A stretch of DNA of 14,525 nt from Fimbriimonadaceae bacterium (GTDB taxonomy: Bacteria > Armatimonadota > Fimbriimonadia > Fimbriimonadales > Fimbriimonadaceae): the NCBI GenBank assembly GCA_019694835.1, contig JAIBBE010000011.1, positions 1 through 14,525 on the forward strand, in the 5' to 3' direction. Each line of letters opens with the position of its first letter. The stretch's first letter is position 1. Below the pieces are notes generated by a model. The model was not told the DNA's origin and ran no database searches. It saw only the letters and a list, made by a program, of their open reading frames with translations. Positions 1 through 6,516 of the stretch are shown here, piece by piece. The position numbers and the translations under genes were made by a program.

Positions 1-2
1 CG

Positions 3-119
3 ATCGCTGCTGAGCTCAACAGTCGACCGCGCAAGACGCTGGGATGGAAGACTCCCGCCGAGACCCTTGATCTTCATCTATCCTTGCTCCAACAAGGCGG
101 TGTTGCGACGACTCCTTGA
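3..119 (+). CDS. IS30-family transposase, C-terminal end (cut by window edge)
   Basis: The reading frame open from the left edge encodes about 38 residues and stops at TGA 117-119. It carries LNSRPRKTLGWKTPAE followed by a GGVATTP end, which is the typical C-terminus of IS30-family DDE transposases that cut and join element ends. The catalytic core would lie to the left of the window. No IS30 right-hand inverted repeat follows, because sequence coding for a different transposase family begins within a few bases of the stop. The right end of this IS30 copy has therefore probably been lost or overwritten. The family call is firm; whether the gene is intact upstream cannot be seen. Confidence 0.8.
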   Translation: MAAELNSRPRKTLGWKTPAETLDLHLSLLQQGGVATTP

Positions 120-422
120 ACTCGGCCAGTACACGTCCGGGCCCTTCCGCAACCTGCTGGACCGCCATGGGATCCGCCAGTCGTTGAGCCGTCCGCGGCA
201 GTGCTGGGACAACGCCGTCGCCGGCGCTTCTTCTCGACGCTGAAGACGGAGCTGGTTTACCGTCAGCCAATGACCACCCGGGCCGCGGCGAGGCAAGCCG
301 TATTCGAGTACATCGAAGTCTTCTACAACCGCCAGCGTCTGCATTCTGCCCTGGGGTACCGCTCCCCGGCAGAGTACGAGCGCGAGACCCTTGCAGCACC
401 AACGGCCGCCTCAGCGGCCTAA
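120..422 (+). pseudogene. IS3-family transposase (OrfB) C-terminal remnant, frameshifted
   Basis: From about 124 one frame reads [20 protein letters not shown] and then CWDNAVA, the integrase-core segment of IS3-family OrfB. After the GCCGTCGCC at 214-222 the frame fails and stops at TGA 241-243. The protein continues one frame over from about 228 as [13 protein letters not shown], then [20 protein letters not shown], ending at TAA 420-422. The second half includes the final catalytic Glu region and the HSALGYRSP signature. Members of the family read DNAVAESFFSTLK here, so the change is a one-base loss near 222-228. The N-terminal part is absent and the IS30 remnant abuts directly. TGTCCGTCACAACGG at about 429-443, running to CCA at 451-453, may be the element's right end, but its left partner is not in the window. 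Confidence 0.85.
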
Positions 423-464
423 GAAATGTGTCCGTCACAACGGGTTAGGCCCAGACATCAACGC

Positions 465-564
465 CTAGTGTCGCGCGGCATTAATTCGTTTACGCGTTGG
501 GCGGGGCTTTCAAGGCAAAGCCAGCCGATTCAGTTGTAAACGGGTTTCGGACGCACGACACTAG
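465..564. mobile_element. 100-bp MITE-like element with 29-bp imperfect terminal inverted repeats
   Basis: The segment begins CTAGTGTCG (465-473) and ends CGACACTAG (556-564). Extending the pairing inward, 465-493 and 536-564 match as inverted repeats at 22 of 29 positions, including an inner CGTTTA/TAAACG block. In the centre, GGCTTT and AAAGCC form a second small hairpin with a 6-base loop (about 515-532). There is no coding capacity. Each end carries TA, the target dinucleotide of IS630/Tc1-type elements, and the next feature is an IS630-family transposase remnant whose frame opens immediately after the right end. A non-autonomous miniature element moved by an IS630-type transposase is the natural reading. 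A leftover end of a larger element or a folded RNA is possible. Confidence 0.55.
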
Positions 565-567
565 CTG

Positions 568-903
568 CAAAAGAATCCACGCATCACGTTGCACTTCACG
601 CCGACCTCAGAGTCCTGGCTCCGTCTGGTTGAGGTCTTCGGCGTCATCACTTGGCAGGCAATCCGCCGTGGCTCATTCGACAGCGGCAAACCGCTCACGG
701 CGGCCATCCGGACGTTCATCGCAGGCTGGAACAACCGCTGCCCTCCGTTCGTCTGCACCAGGACGCCCGAACAGATCCTGACGCACACCAAACGTAAACT
801 AACTTCCGACGCGCAACACCGGCCTGGAGGAACAAGGAGAAGGGCAGCGCCAAGGCCGCCCTCGTCCAATTCTCACGAGTTACGTTGCACCGGAACTAGG
901 TAG
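568..903 (+). pseudogene. IS630-family transposase, C-terminal remnant
   Basis: The frame gives KNPRITLHFTPTSESWLRLV, then QAIRRGSF, AAIRTFIAGWNNRC and TKRKLTSDAQH, a clear match in order and spacing to the end of IS630-family transposases, including the last catalytic acidic region (the Glu of LVEVF). Homology begins right after the right end of the 100-bp inverted-repeat element, so the first two thirds of the protein are missing. The usual end of the protein is near the DAQH at 808-819, but no stop follows and the frame runs on to TAG 901-903 through sequence that does not look like the family. The stop lies four bases before the end of the convergent monooxygenase gene. No activity is expected. 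Confidence 0.8.
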
Positions 904-906
904 CGA

Positions 907-2574
907 TCACGCTTCACTGACCTCGTGCGCGGGAGCGGTGCCGTCAAGCACGGAGAGCAGTTCCTTTCCCAGAACGAAGCCTTCGTATCCCTTTGCTGCA
1001 ACCTCGTCGCACTTGATGCGATAGGCTCCGACGCCTCCCACGTAGGGCATGAAGACGCGCGGCTTGCCCGGAATGTTCGCGCCCAGGTACCAGGAGTCGG
1101 CGAGCACGAACAGCGTCTTTTGCGAGAGTTCGTTCACGTGGGCGACCCAATCTGCCTCGGCTTGCACTTCTGCTTCAATCGTCTCGATTCCTTGTTCGCG
1201 CATCGTGCCAATCACGCCCGCGATCCATTCGACGTGTTGTTCGATGGACACGGGCATATTGCTCAGGACGGACGGGCTCCCGGGCCCGGTGATCATGAAC
1301 ATGTTCGGGAAGCCTGCTGTTGCGACTCCAAGATAGGTCGTCGGGCCGGCCGCCCACTTATCCTTCAGCGCCAGCCCACCTTTGCCGCGAATGTCCATTT
1401 TGAAGTACGCACCGGTCATGGCGTCGAATCCGGTGGCGAACACGATGACGTCGAGGTCATAGCTCGCGTCCTGCGTTCGGATACCGGTCAGCGTGATTTC
1501 CTCTATCGGGGATTCCCGAATATCTACCAGCGTGACGTTGTCGCGGTTGTAGGTATCGAAGTAATCGGTGTCGATAAGAGCCCGCTTGGACGTGAACGGA
1601 TGGTCCTTGGGTATCAGCTTCTCGGCAGTTGCGGGATCCTTGACGATTTCTCGGATCTTCGAGCGGATGAAATCCGCGGCAGTCTCGTTGGCTCTCAGAT
1701 CGATTGCGATGTCATTGAACGAACCCTGCACGAAGCGGAATCCGCCCTGTTGCCAGGCGTTCTCATACACCTCACGCCTTTCTTCTTCGCTTACCGATAG
1801 AGCGGAACGATCAATCGGCTGGTAGGGCGCACCGCCGGCGGACGTTTTCGCCTGCTGCCAGATCTCGTCATAGTTCGCCTTGATTCCGTCGAGGAACGCC
1901 TTGTCAACGGTGCTGTGACGGGCAGGAATAGTGAACTGAGGGGTTCGCTGGAACACGAAGAGGTGTTCCGCCTGCCTGGCAATCACTGGAATCGACTGGA
2001 TGCCACTGGACCCTGTGCCAATTACTCCGACTCTCTTGCCCGCCAGGTCGACGCCCTCGTGAGGCCAGGAGCCAGTGTGGAAAGATTGGCCGGCGAACGT
2101 TTCGCGGCCAGAGATGTTCGGAATCTGGCCCGCCGAAAGGCAACCAATTCCGGTCACGAGGAAGCGTGCTGTCACCTTCTCGCCGGAATCCGTGTAGACC
2201 TCCCAGCAGCGGTTCTCCTCATCGTAATGAGCCGCGGTCACGCTAGTATTGAAGTTGATGCTCCTTCGGAGATCGAACCGATCAGCGACGTGGTTGAGGT
2301 ACCTTAGGATCTCCGGCTGCTCGGGATACTTTCCGCTCCACTCCCAGTCCTGCAGCAGCTGCTTATCGAAAGAGAAACAGTAGATGTATGACTCCGAATC
2401 GCAGCGGGCGCCGGGGTAGCGGTTCCAGTACCACGTTCCGCCCACGTTGTCGCCGCGTTCGAACACGCGGGTCGACATCCCCATCTCGTCACGCAGCTTT
2501 CGCAACATGTACATGCCCGCAAAGCCTGCGCCGATGACCACTACATCGCAGTCCGGAAGGTTCGAATCACCCAT
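907..2574 (-). CDS. Flavin-dependent Baeyer-Villiger monooxygenase
   Basis: Predicted to use FAD, NADPH and O2 to insert oxygen next to a ketone, giving an ester or lactone, in the cytoplasm. The 555-residue protein has the FAD Rossmann motif GAGFAG (15-20), the class-typical GGTWYWNRYPGARCD (45-59), the Baeyer-Villiger fingerprint FAGQSFHTGSWP (160-171, matching FxGxxxHxxxWP), and the NADPH Rossmann motif GTGSSG (186-191) followed by FQRTPQFTIPAR. An ATGFDAMTG stretch lies in the C-terminal half. Length is normal for cyclohexanone/phenylacetone monooxygenase relatives. ATG 2574 is preferred over an ATG 39 bases upstream because AAGGAGA lies six bases before it and the Rossmann fold starts at once. 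It is the last gene of the minus-strand cluster, 186 bp after the DUF35 gene, and probably acts on a ketone released upstream in the pathway. The substrate cannot be read from sequence. Confidence 0.93.
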   Translation of the reverse strand: MGDSNLPDCDVVVIGAGFAGMYMLRKLRDEMGMSTRVFERGDNVGGTWYWNRYPGARCDSESYIYCFSFDKQLLQDWEWSGKYPEQPEILRYLNHVADRFDLRRSINFNTSVTAAHYDEENRCWEVYTDSGEKVTARFLVTGIGCLSAGQIPNISGRETFAGQSFHTGSWPHEGVDLAGKRVGVIGTGSSGIQSIPVIARQAEHLFVFQRTPQFTIPARHSTVDKAFLDGIKANYDEIWQQAKTSAGGAPYQPIDRSALSVSEEERREVYENAWQQGGFRFVQGSFNDIAIDLRANETAADFIRSKIREIVKDPATAEKLIPKDHPFTSKRALIDTDYFDTYNRDNVTLVDIRESPIEEITLTGIRTQDASYDLDVIVFATGFDAMTGAYFKMDIRGKGGLALKDKWAAGPTTYLGVATAGFPNMFMITGPGSPSVLSNMPVSIEQHVEWIAGVIGTMREQGIETIEAEVQAEADWVAHVNELSQKTLFVLADSWYLGANIPGKPRVFMPYVGGVGAYRIKCDEVAAKGYEGFVLGKELLSVLDGTAPAHEVSEA

Positions 2575-2580
2575 TGTAGG

Positions 2581-2587
2581 TCTCCTT
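2581..2587 (-). promoter_or_regulatory. Ribosome binding site of the Baeyer-Villiger monooxygenase
   Basis: AAGGAGA on the minus strand, six bases before ATG 2574. It decides this start against the in-frame ATG at 2613, which would place the site inside the coding region. Confidence 0.75.
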
Positions 2588-2712
2588 ATTTTGTGCCCGA
2601 GTTGTCCAAACAAATGACCCCCCTACGTTGCGGCAGTTCGCCGATCCTACTGAACATAAGAGCGACGAGCCGATTTCCGTCACTGGCGCGCGCCGATGTC
2701 CGGGCACGACGT

Positions 2713-2744
2713 GCAGCCGGTCGGAGGGGAAAGTGACCGGCTGC
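2713..2744 (-). other. Strong hairpin between the DUF35 and monooxygenase genes
   Basis: GCAGCCGGTC (2713-2722) and GACCGGCTGC (2735-2744) are perfect 10-bp inverted repeats with a 12-base loop, starting 17 bases after the stop of the DUF35 gene. No T-run follows on either strand, so it is not a classical intrinsic terminator. It could be a partial terminator, an mRNA-stabilising stem that sets different levels for the genes on each side, or a dyad operator for the monooxygenase. The rest of the 186-bp gap shows no confident promoter. Confidence 0.5.
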
Positions 2745-2760
2745 CGCGTCTGCGTCCGGT

Positions 2761-3180
2761 TCAGGCGGGCCGGAACCTCGGGATTGGCGTCCCGTTACCG
2801 GCGTCCTGGAAGAGCACCTGCAGTGGCATTCCCACTTTCAGGTCCTCGTTGGCACACTCGATGACGTTGCAGGTCATCCGCGGGCCTTCTGGCAGCTGGA
2901 TGACGCTGACGTTGTAGGGCGTGTCATTTTCGAAGCCCGGGATCTTCTGGTGGACAATCCCGAACGTGAACAACGTTCCTTTGCCGGATGCTTCGGCCCA
3001 CTCTAGCTTCTCTCCGAGACACTGGCTGCAGAACTTCGCATCCGGCTGCAGGTAGGCCTGGCAGTCTCCGCACTGCTTCAACAGCAGGACGCCCCTCTCC
3101 GCTGCTTCGAAATACGCCTTCGACTCTTCGTCGGGCATGGGCATCGGCTTGGGCGTGCTGCTCGTCGCTGCTGCACTCAT
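2761..3180 (-). CDS. DUF35 zinc-ribbon/OB-fold protein, partner of the thiolase-fold protein
   Basis: A 139-residue protein with a helical lead (MPDEESKAYFEAAERG), a rubredoxin-like zinc ribbon with Cys37, Cys40, Cys51 and Cys54 (CGDC and CSQC), and an OB-fold to the end (GTLFTFGIVHQKIPGF, then PYNVSVIQLPEGPRMT). DUF35 proteins bind acyl-CoA and form complexes with thiolase-superfamily proteins. The best-studied case is the steroid side-chain aldolase, in which Ltp2 needs a DUF35 domain. Here the DUF35 is a separate gene, not fused to a hydratase, and starts 34 bases after its predicted partner stops. AAGGGAG (3188-3194 on the minus strand) precedes the ATG well. Length is normal for a stand-alone DUF35. 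The family call is firm; the partnership is inferred from gene order and family knowledge. Confidence 0.9.
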   Translation of the reverse strand: MSAAATSSTPKPMPMPDEESKAYFEAAERGVLLLKQCGDCQAYLQPDAKFCSQCLGEKLEWAEASGKGTLFTFGIVHQKIPGFENDTPYNVSVIQLPEGPRMTCNVIECANEDLKVGMPLQVLFQDAGNGTPIPRFRPA

Positions 3181-3214
3181 GAGTTCGCTCCCTTCGCGTT
3201 CGACATCATCGACA

Positions 3215-4393
3215 TCAGTTCACTGACCGGTGCGGGCTCAGGACGAGCGTCGCGTGGTAGTCGAGGATGCCGCCCTGCATGCTCACGAGGACCACGTCGT
3301 GCTTCGGGACCTGGCGTTCGCCGCCGTCTCCGCGCGCCTGGATGACGCCTTCGGACAGCGGAGTCATGCCCCACATGTAGTAGCCGGAGAGTTCGCCGCC
3401 GCCGGTGTTGGTCGGCAAAGAACCGCCCGGCTCAAGCCGGCCGTCAGCCACAAACGCGCCGCCCTCGCCCTTCTTGCAGAAGCCGTAGTCCTCGAGCGTC
3501 ACCAGCGTCGTGTATGTGTAGCAGTCGTACAGTTCGCAAACGTCGACATCTTCGACGGTGATCCCCGCCATGCCGAAGGCCGTGGTCTTCGCGATCTGGG
3601 CGCCGGTGTTGACCTCGTTCTCCACGTCGTCACGACGCGGATTCCCGGGATGTCCCTGGCCCATGCCGACGATGTAAGCCGGCTTGGAGGTGATGTCCGC
3701 GGCACGGTCAGCGCTCGTGACGATGACGGCAATAGCGCCGTTATTCACCATCGTGCAGTCGAGGAGGTGGAACGGCTCGCAGATCCAGCGCGAGTTGTGG
3801 TAGTCCTCGAGCGTGATCTCGTCGCGCTTGATCGCCCGGGGGTTCATCGCCGCCCACTTCCGGTTGGAAACCGCGATGGCGCCAAGCTGGTCATTGGTCG
3901 TCCCGTAGAGCGCCATATGGCGCCTCGCCGCGAGCGCATAGGCGGTGTTCGCGCCTGCGAAGCCGTATGCCGCGCCGGAGGTGATGGCGGAAAGCCCCAC
4001 GGTCCCGCCGCGCGGGCGAGCGTAGGCGCTACCTGCCGATTGACCGGCCATCAGCGGAGCGTCCGCGAAGACACAGGCGACGGTCGTGGCCATCCCGGCC
4101 TGGATGGCCATCGCCGCGTAGTGGACCATCTGCCCGGCGGTGGAGCCGGCCGCATTCATGTGGTTCATCAGCTTCAGGTTGCGGAGGCCCATCTGGGTCT
4201 GCAGCCCGAGCTGGTTCCAGGCCGTGCCGGTTGAACCGGCGTTCACCAGCAACCCGTCGAGGTCCGATTTCTGGAGTCCGGCGTCTTCGAGGGCGAGCTT
4301 GATCGCCCGCGCGGCGAGTGTTGGGTTATCGCCGATGGGCGAGCGGGTCATCTCGGTGATACCGAGCCCGACGATTGCTCCCTGTGCGGTCAT
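3215..4393 (-). CDS. Thiolase-superfamily protein lacking the catalytic cysteine; candidate CoA-dependent retro-aldolase
   Basis: A 392-residue thiolase-fold protein of the SCP2-thiolase/lipid-transfer type (AIVGLGITEMTRSPIGDNP at the start; N-terminal half with AARAIKLALEDAGL). Where thiolases carry the acyl-accepting Cys, this protein reads HMNAAGSTAGQMVHYA (78-93), and its first cysteine is Cys107. The usual C-terminal GHPxGxSG and CxG elements are replaced by NTGGGELSGYYMWG (329-342). Tyr289 (in CELYDCYTY) and Tyr338/Tyr339 lie close to the positions of Tyr294 and Tyr344, the proposed acid/base pair of the steroid aldolase Ltp2, which also lacks the thiolase cysteines. With a DUF35 gene next downstream and a hydratase next upstream (29-bp gap), a retro-aldol cleavage of a beta-hydroxyacyl-CoA is likely. 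AAGGAAGGA lies before ATG 4393. Fold call firm, reaction inferred. Confidence 0.85.
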   Translation of the reverse strand: MTAQGAIVGLGITEMTRSPIGDNPTLAARAIKLALEDAGLQKSDLDGLLVNAGSTGTAWNQLGLQTQMGLRNLKLMNHMNAAGSTAGQMVHYAAMAIQAGMATTVACVFADAPLMAGQSAGSAYARPRGGTVGLSAITSGAAYGFAGANTAYALAARRHMALYGTTNDQLGAIAVSNRKWAAMNPRAIKRDEITLEDYHNSRWICEPFHLLDCTMVNNGAIAVIVTSADRAADITSKPAYIVGMGQGHPGNPRRDDVENEVNTGAQIAKTTAFGMAGITVEDVDVCELYDCYTYTTLVTLEDYGFCKKGEGGAFVADGRLEPGGSLPTNTGGGELSGYYMWGMTPLSEGVIQARGDGGERQVPKHDVVLVSMQGGILDYHATLVLSPHRSVN

Positions 4394-4422
4394 CGTGCCG
4401 TTCCTTCCTTATATATCAACAC

Positions 4423-5223
4423 TTAGCGGCCCTTCCACTGTGGTTCGCGCTTCTCGGCGAAGGCACGCGGTCCTTCCAGCATGTCCTCCGACTGCATGAG
4501 CACCGCGGCTGCCGGGAAGCGGGTCTTCATCGCCTCTTCGAGCCCCATATCGAGGCCCTTCATCGAGGACTCCTTCGAGGCGCGAATCGAAAGCGGCGAG
4601 CAGGCCATGATGTCGTTCGCCCAGCGCTCGGCCGTGGCGATGAGCTGGTCTGCCGGGACAACTTCGTTGACGAGGCCCCAGTCGAGCGCGGTCTTCGCGT
4701 CGATCGGCTTGCCGGTGAGGATCATGCCCATTGCCCGCTTCAGCGGAATCTGTCGCGGGAGGCGATGGACGCCACCGGCGCCGGCGATGAGGCCGACCTT
4801 CGGTTCCGGGAGCCCGAACTGGGCATGCTCGGCAGCGATGACGATGTCCGAGGCGAGTGCCATTTCGCAGCCGCCGCCCATGGCCCAGCCGTTGACCGCG
4901 GCGATGAGCGGCTTGTTCAGGTTCCAGCGCGCGGTATTGCCGCCGAAGCCGCCGGTATCTTTCGCAGGCGCCGCCGGGGCTGGAGTGCCGTTGCCACGAC
5001 CTGCCGCCGCCGTCGCCTTGAGGTCGTTGCCGGCCGAAAAGGCACGGCTTCCCGCGCCCGTGAGAATCGCGACCCAGATCTCCGGGTCGGCGGCGATGTC
5101 GTCGTAAACCTCGCCGAGTTCGACGTGGCAGGCGGCGTGAAGCGCGTTCATCACCTCTGGCCGGTTGAGGGTGATGTAGGCGATCCGCCCCTTCTTTTCA
5201 TACTTCACATATTCGTATGACAA
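4423..5223 (-). CDS. Enoyl-CoA hydratase/isomerase (crotonase family)
   Basis: A 266-residue crotonase. The first oxyanion-hole segment is AFSAGNDLKA (61-70), the second GWAMGGGCE (112-120). Glu120 and Glu140 (LPEPKVG) are 20 residues apart, matching the two catalytic glutamates of true hydratases (rat Glu144 and Glu164), so water addition to an enoyl-CoA is likely. GAGG and HRLPR follow as usual. Residues 71-97 form an Ala/Gly/Pro-rich loop longer than in many relatives, ending GGFGG, much as in carnitinyl-CoA dehydratase CaiD. The start is TTG at 5223 with only a weak AAAGAAG before it; GTG at 5208 is an alternative, but the TTG keeps the usual N-terminal length. It lies between the CoA-transferases and the thiolase-fold gene and should make the hydroxyacyl-CoA that the latter cleaves. 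Confidence 0.9.
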   Translation of the reverse strand: MSYEYVKYEKKGRIAYITLNRPEVMNALHAACHVELGEVYDDIAADPEIWVAILTGAGSRAFSAGNDLKATAAAGRGNGTPAPAAPAKDTGGFGGNTARWNLNKPLIAAVNGWAMGGGCEMALASDIVIAAEHAQFGLPEPKVGLIAGAGGVHRLPRQIPLKRAMGMILTGKPIDAKTALDWGLVNEVVPADQLIATAERWANDIMACSPLSIRASKESSMKGLDMGLEEAMKTRFPAAAVLMQSEDMLEGPRAFAEKREPQWKGR

Positions 5224-5286
5224 CTGCTTCTTTACCCTTTCAGAAAATCGGATCCAAGTCCTTGGGAGTCGCCCGCGGTCCAGCGG

Positions 5287-6516
5287 TCAAGCCAGTCCGC
5301 CAGCCGCTTTTATCGCACTGATCTCTTTCTCAGTCAGGCCAAGGACATCCTTGAAGACGAATGCATTATCGGCTCCTACGGGCCTGGGAGACGCGTAGAT
5401 GTGCGGAGGACTTGCCGAGAGGAGCCAAGGAGTAGCGGTAAAAACCTGGCCCGCCGTCACGCCCTCAACATCGACAATTGCGTGCTCCCTGCGAAACGCG
5501 AGTTGCCGGTCAGTGAACGTTTGGAGCGGCGCGATCACCGGATACGAAGCAACGCCCGCAGCCTGCAGGTAATCAGAAAGCTGCTCGGCATCCCAAGCGC
5601 CGGTAAGCGCTGACAGTCTGGCGTCGAGTTCTTCCACGTTCTGAAGTCGACCAAATGTGTCGGCGAACCTCGCCTCCGACTGGAGTTCTGTAGCATTCAA
5701 GATGGTGCAAAGTGCCCGCCAGGAATGCTCACTATCTACCGCGATGGTAATCCACTTGTCGTTGCCCGCGGTCTGGTATACGCCATGCGGAGCCATTGTC
5801 CTGTGGCGATTACCCATCGGACCCATGATGCGTCCGTTCATTTCATACTCAATGAACGCCTCGGCCATCGCTGCTGCGCCTGCCTCCCCTTGAGCCATAT
5901 CGATAAACTGACCCACTCCGGAGACGTCCCGAGCCTCCAGGGCAGCCAGGATAGCAACGAGTGCGTACGTTGCGGCAGTCGGGTCGAGGTCGGCGACATC
6001 TTCCTGAATAGCCGTGTCCCCCGGGTAGCCTAGTAGGCTCTTGATGCCGTACAGCGCGGTCAAGGACGGTCCGTACGTCATAACGTCGGACCACGGGCCC
6101 GTCTGCCCTGCGGCAGATAGGGATGCCATGATCAATCTCGGGTTGATCTCCCGAAGGATTGCATAGTCCAATCCGAGTTTTCGCGCTCCCCGGGGCGAGA
6201 AGTTCTCAAAGAGCACGTCGCTTACTTCCACTAGCCGGCGAAAGATCTCCTGGCCTGCCGGGTTCGTGAGATTCAGCGAAACAGATTGCCTGTTGCGAAC
6301 GAGACTGTCGTAAGCGGAAGGGTCGGTTGCGGGTGGCGTCGGCCTGGCACCGCCCTGTATGGCATTGCGGGCGAGGGACTCGACTTTGATGACCTGTGCC
6401 CCGAAGTCGGCGAGGTAGAGGCCCAGCAATGGGCCGGCCCACACCTGTCCAAGGTCAAGGACGCGCAGTCCGGTCAATGGTCCGACAATAGTCGTCCTCT
6501 CCGTATCTTCGTGCAT
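5287..6516 (-). CDS. CaiB/BaiF-type (class III) CoA-transferase, second of a pair
   Basis: A 409-residue class III CoA-transferase, moving CoA between carboxylates through an aspartyl anhydride/thioester. Near the N-terminus are GLRVLDLGQVWAGPLLG and FGAQVIKVES, the family's CoA-binding fold, then NRQSVSLNL and DVLFENFSPRG. Asp178 in DLDPTAATYALVAILAAL (176-193) is at the position of the catalytic Asp169 of formyl-CoA transferase by eye. GQFIDMAQGEA follows, then the small domain with WRALC and VIAPLQTFTD. The ATG at 6514-6516 directly follows the TGA (6517-6519) of the preceding CoA-transferase; GAGGTG for this start lies inside that gene's last codons, so translation is coupled. Sixty-three bases separate it from the crotonase. 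Acid substrate unknown. Confidence 0.92.
   Translation of the reverse strand: MHEDTERTTIVGPLTGLRVLDLGQVWAGPLLGLYLADFGAQVIKVESLARNAIQGGARPTPPATDPSAYDSLVRNRQSVSLNLTNPAGQEIFRRLVEVSDVLFENFSPRGARKLGLDYAILREINPRLIMASLSAAGQTGPWSDVMTYGPSLTALYGIKSLLGYPGDTAIQEDVADLDPTAATYALVAILAALEARDVSGVGQFIDMAQGEAGAAAMAEAFIEYEMNGRIMGPMGNRHRTMAPHGVYQTAGNDKWITIAVDSEHSWRALCTILNATELQSEARFADTFGRLQNVEELDARLSALTGAWDAEQLSDYLQAAGVASYPVIAPLQTFTDRQLAFRREHAIVDVEGVTAGQVFTATPWLLSASPPHIYASPRPVGADNAFVFKDVLGLTEKEISAIKAAGGLA

Noticed and set aside
883..900. Possible right-hand end of the IS630 copy (GCACCGGAACTAGG resembles the ends of the 100-bp element)
   Set aside because: Only GCAC and ACTAG are shared, with different spacing, so the match is too weak to call a terminal repeat.
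925..1800. A 291-residue plus-strand open frame
   Set aside because: It lies antisense to the Baeyer-Villiger monooxygenase, whose motifs are clear, and its translation shows no family signature.
3177..3374. A minus-strand frame overlapping the thiolase-fold stop and reaching the DUF35 start
   Set aside because: It is the wrong frame of the thiolase gene's last part; composition is Arg/Pro-rich and the real stop at 3215 is consistent with the family length.
3230..4234. A 334-residue plus-strand open frame
   Set aside because: It is antisense to the thiolase-fold gene in GC-rich DNA, where long antisense frames are common; rich in Arg, His and Val with no recognisable motif.
4375..5220. A 281-residue plus-strand open frame
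   Set aside because: It is antisense to the crotonase, with Arg/Gly/Val-rich composition and no domain.
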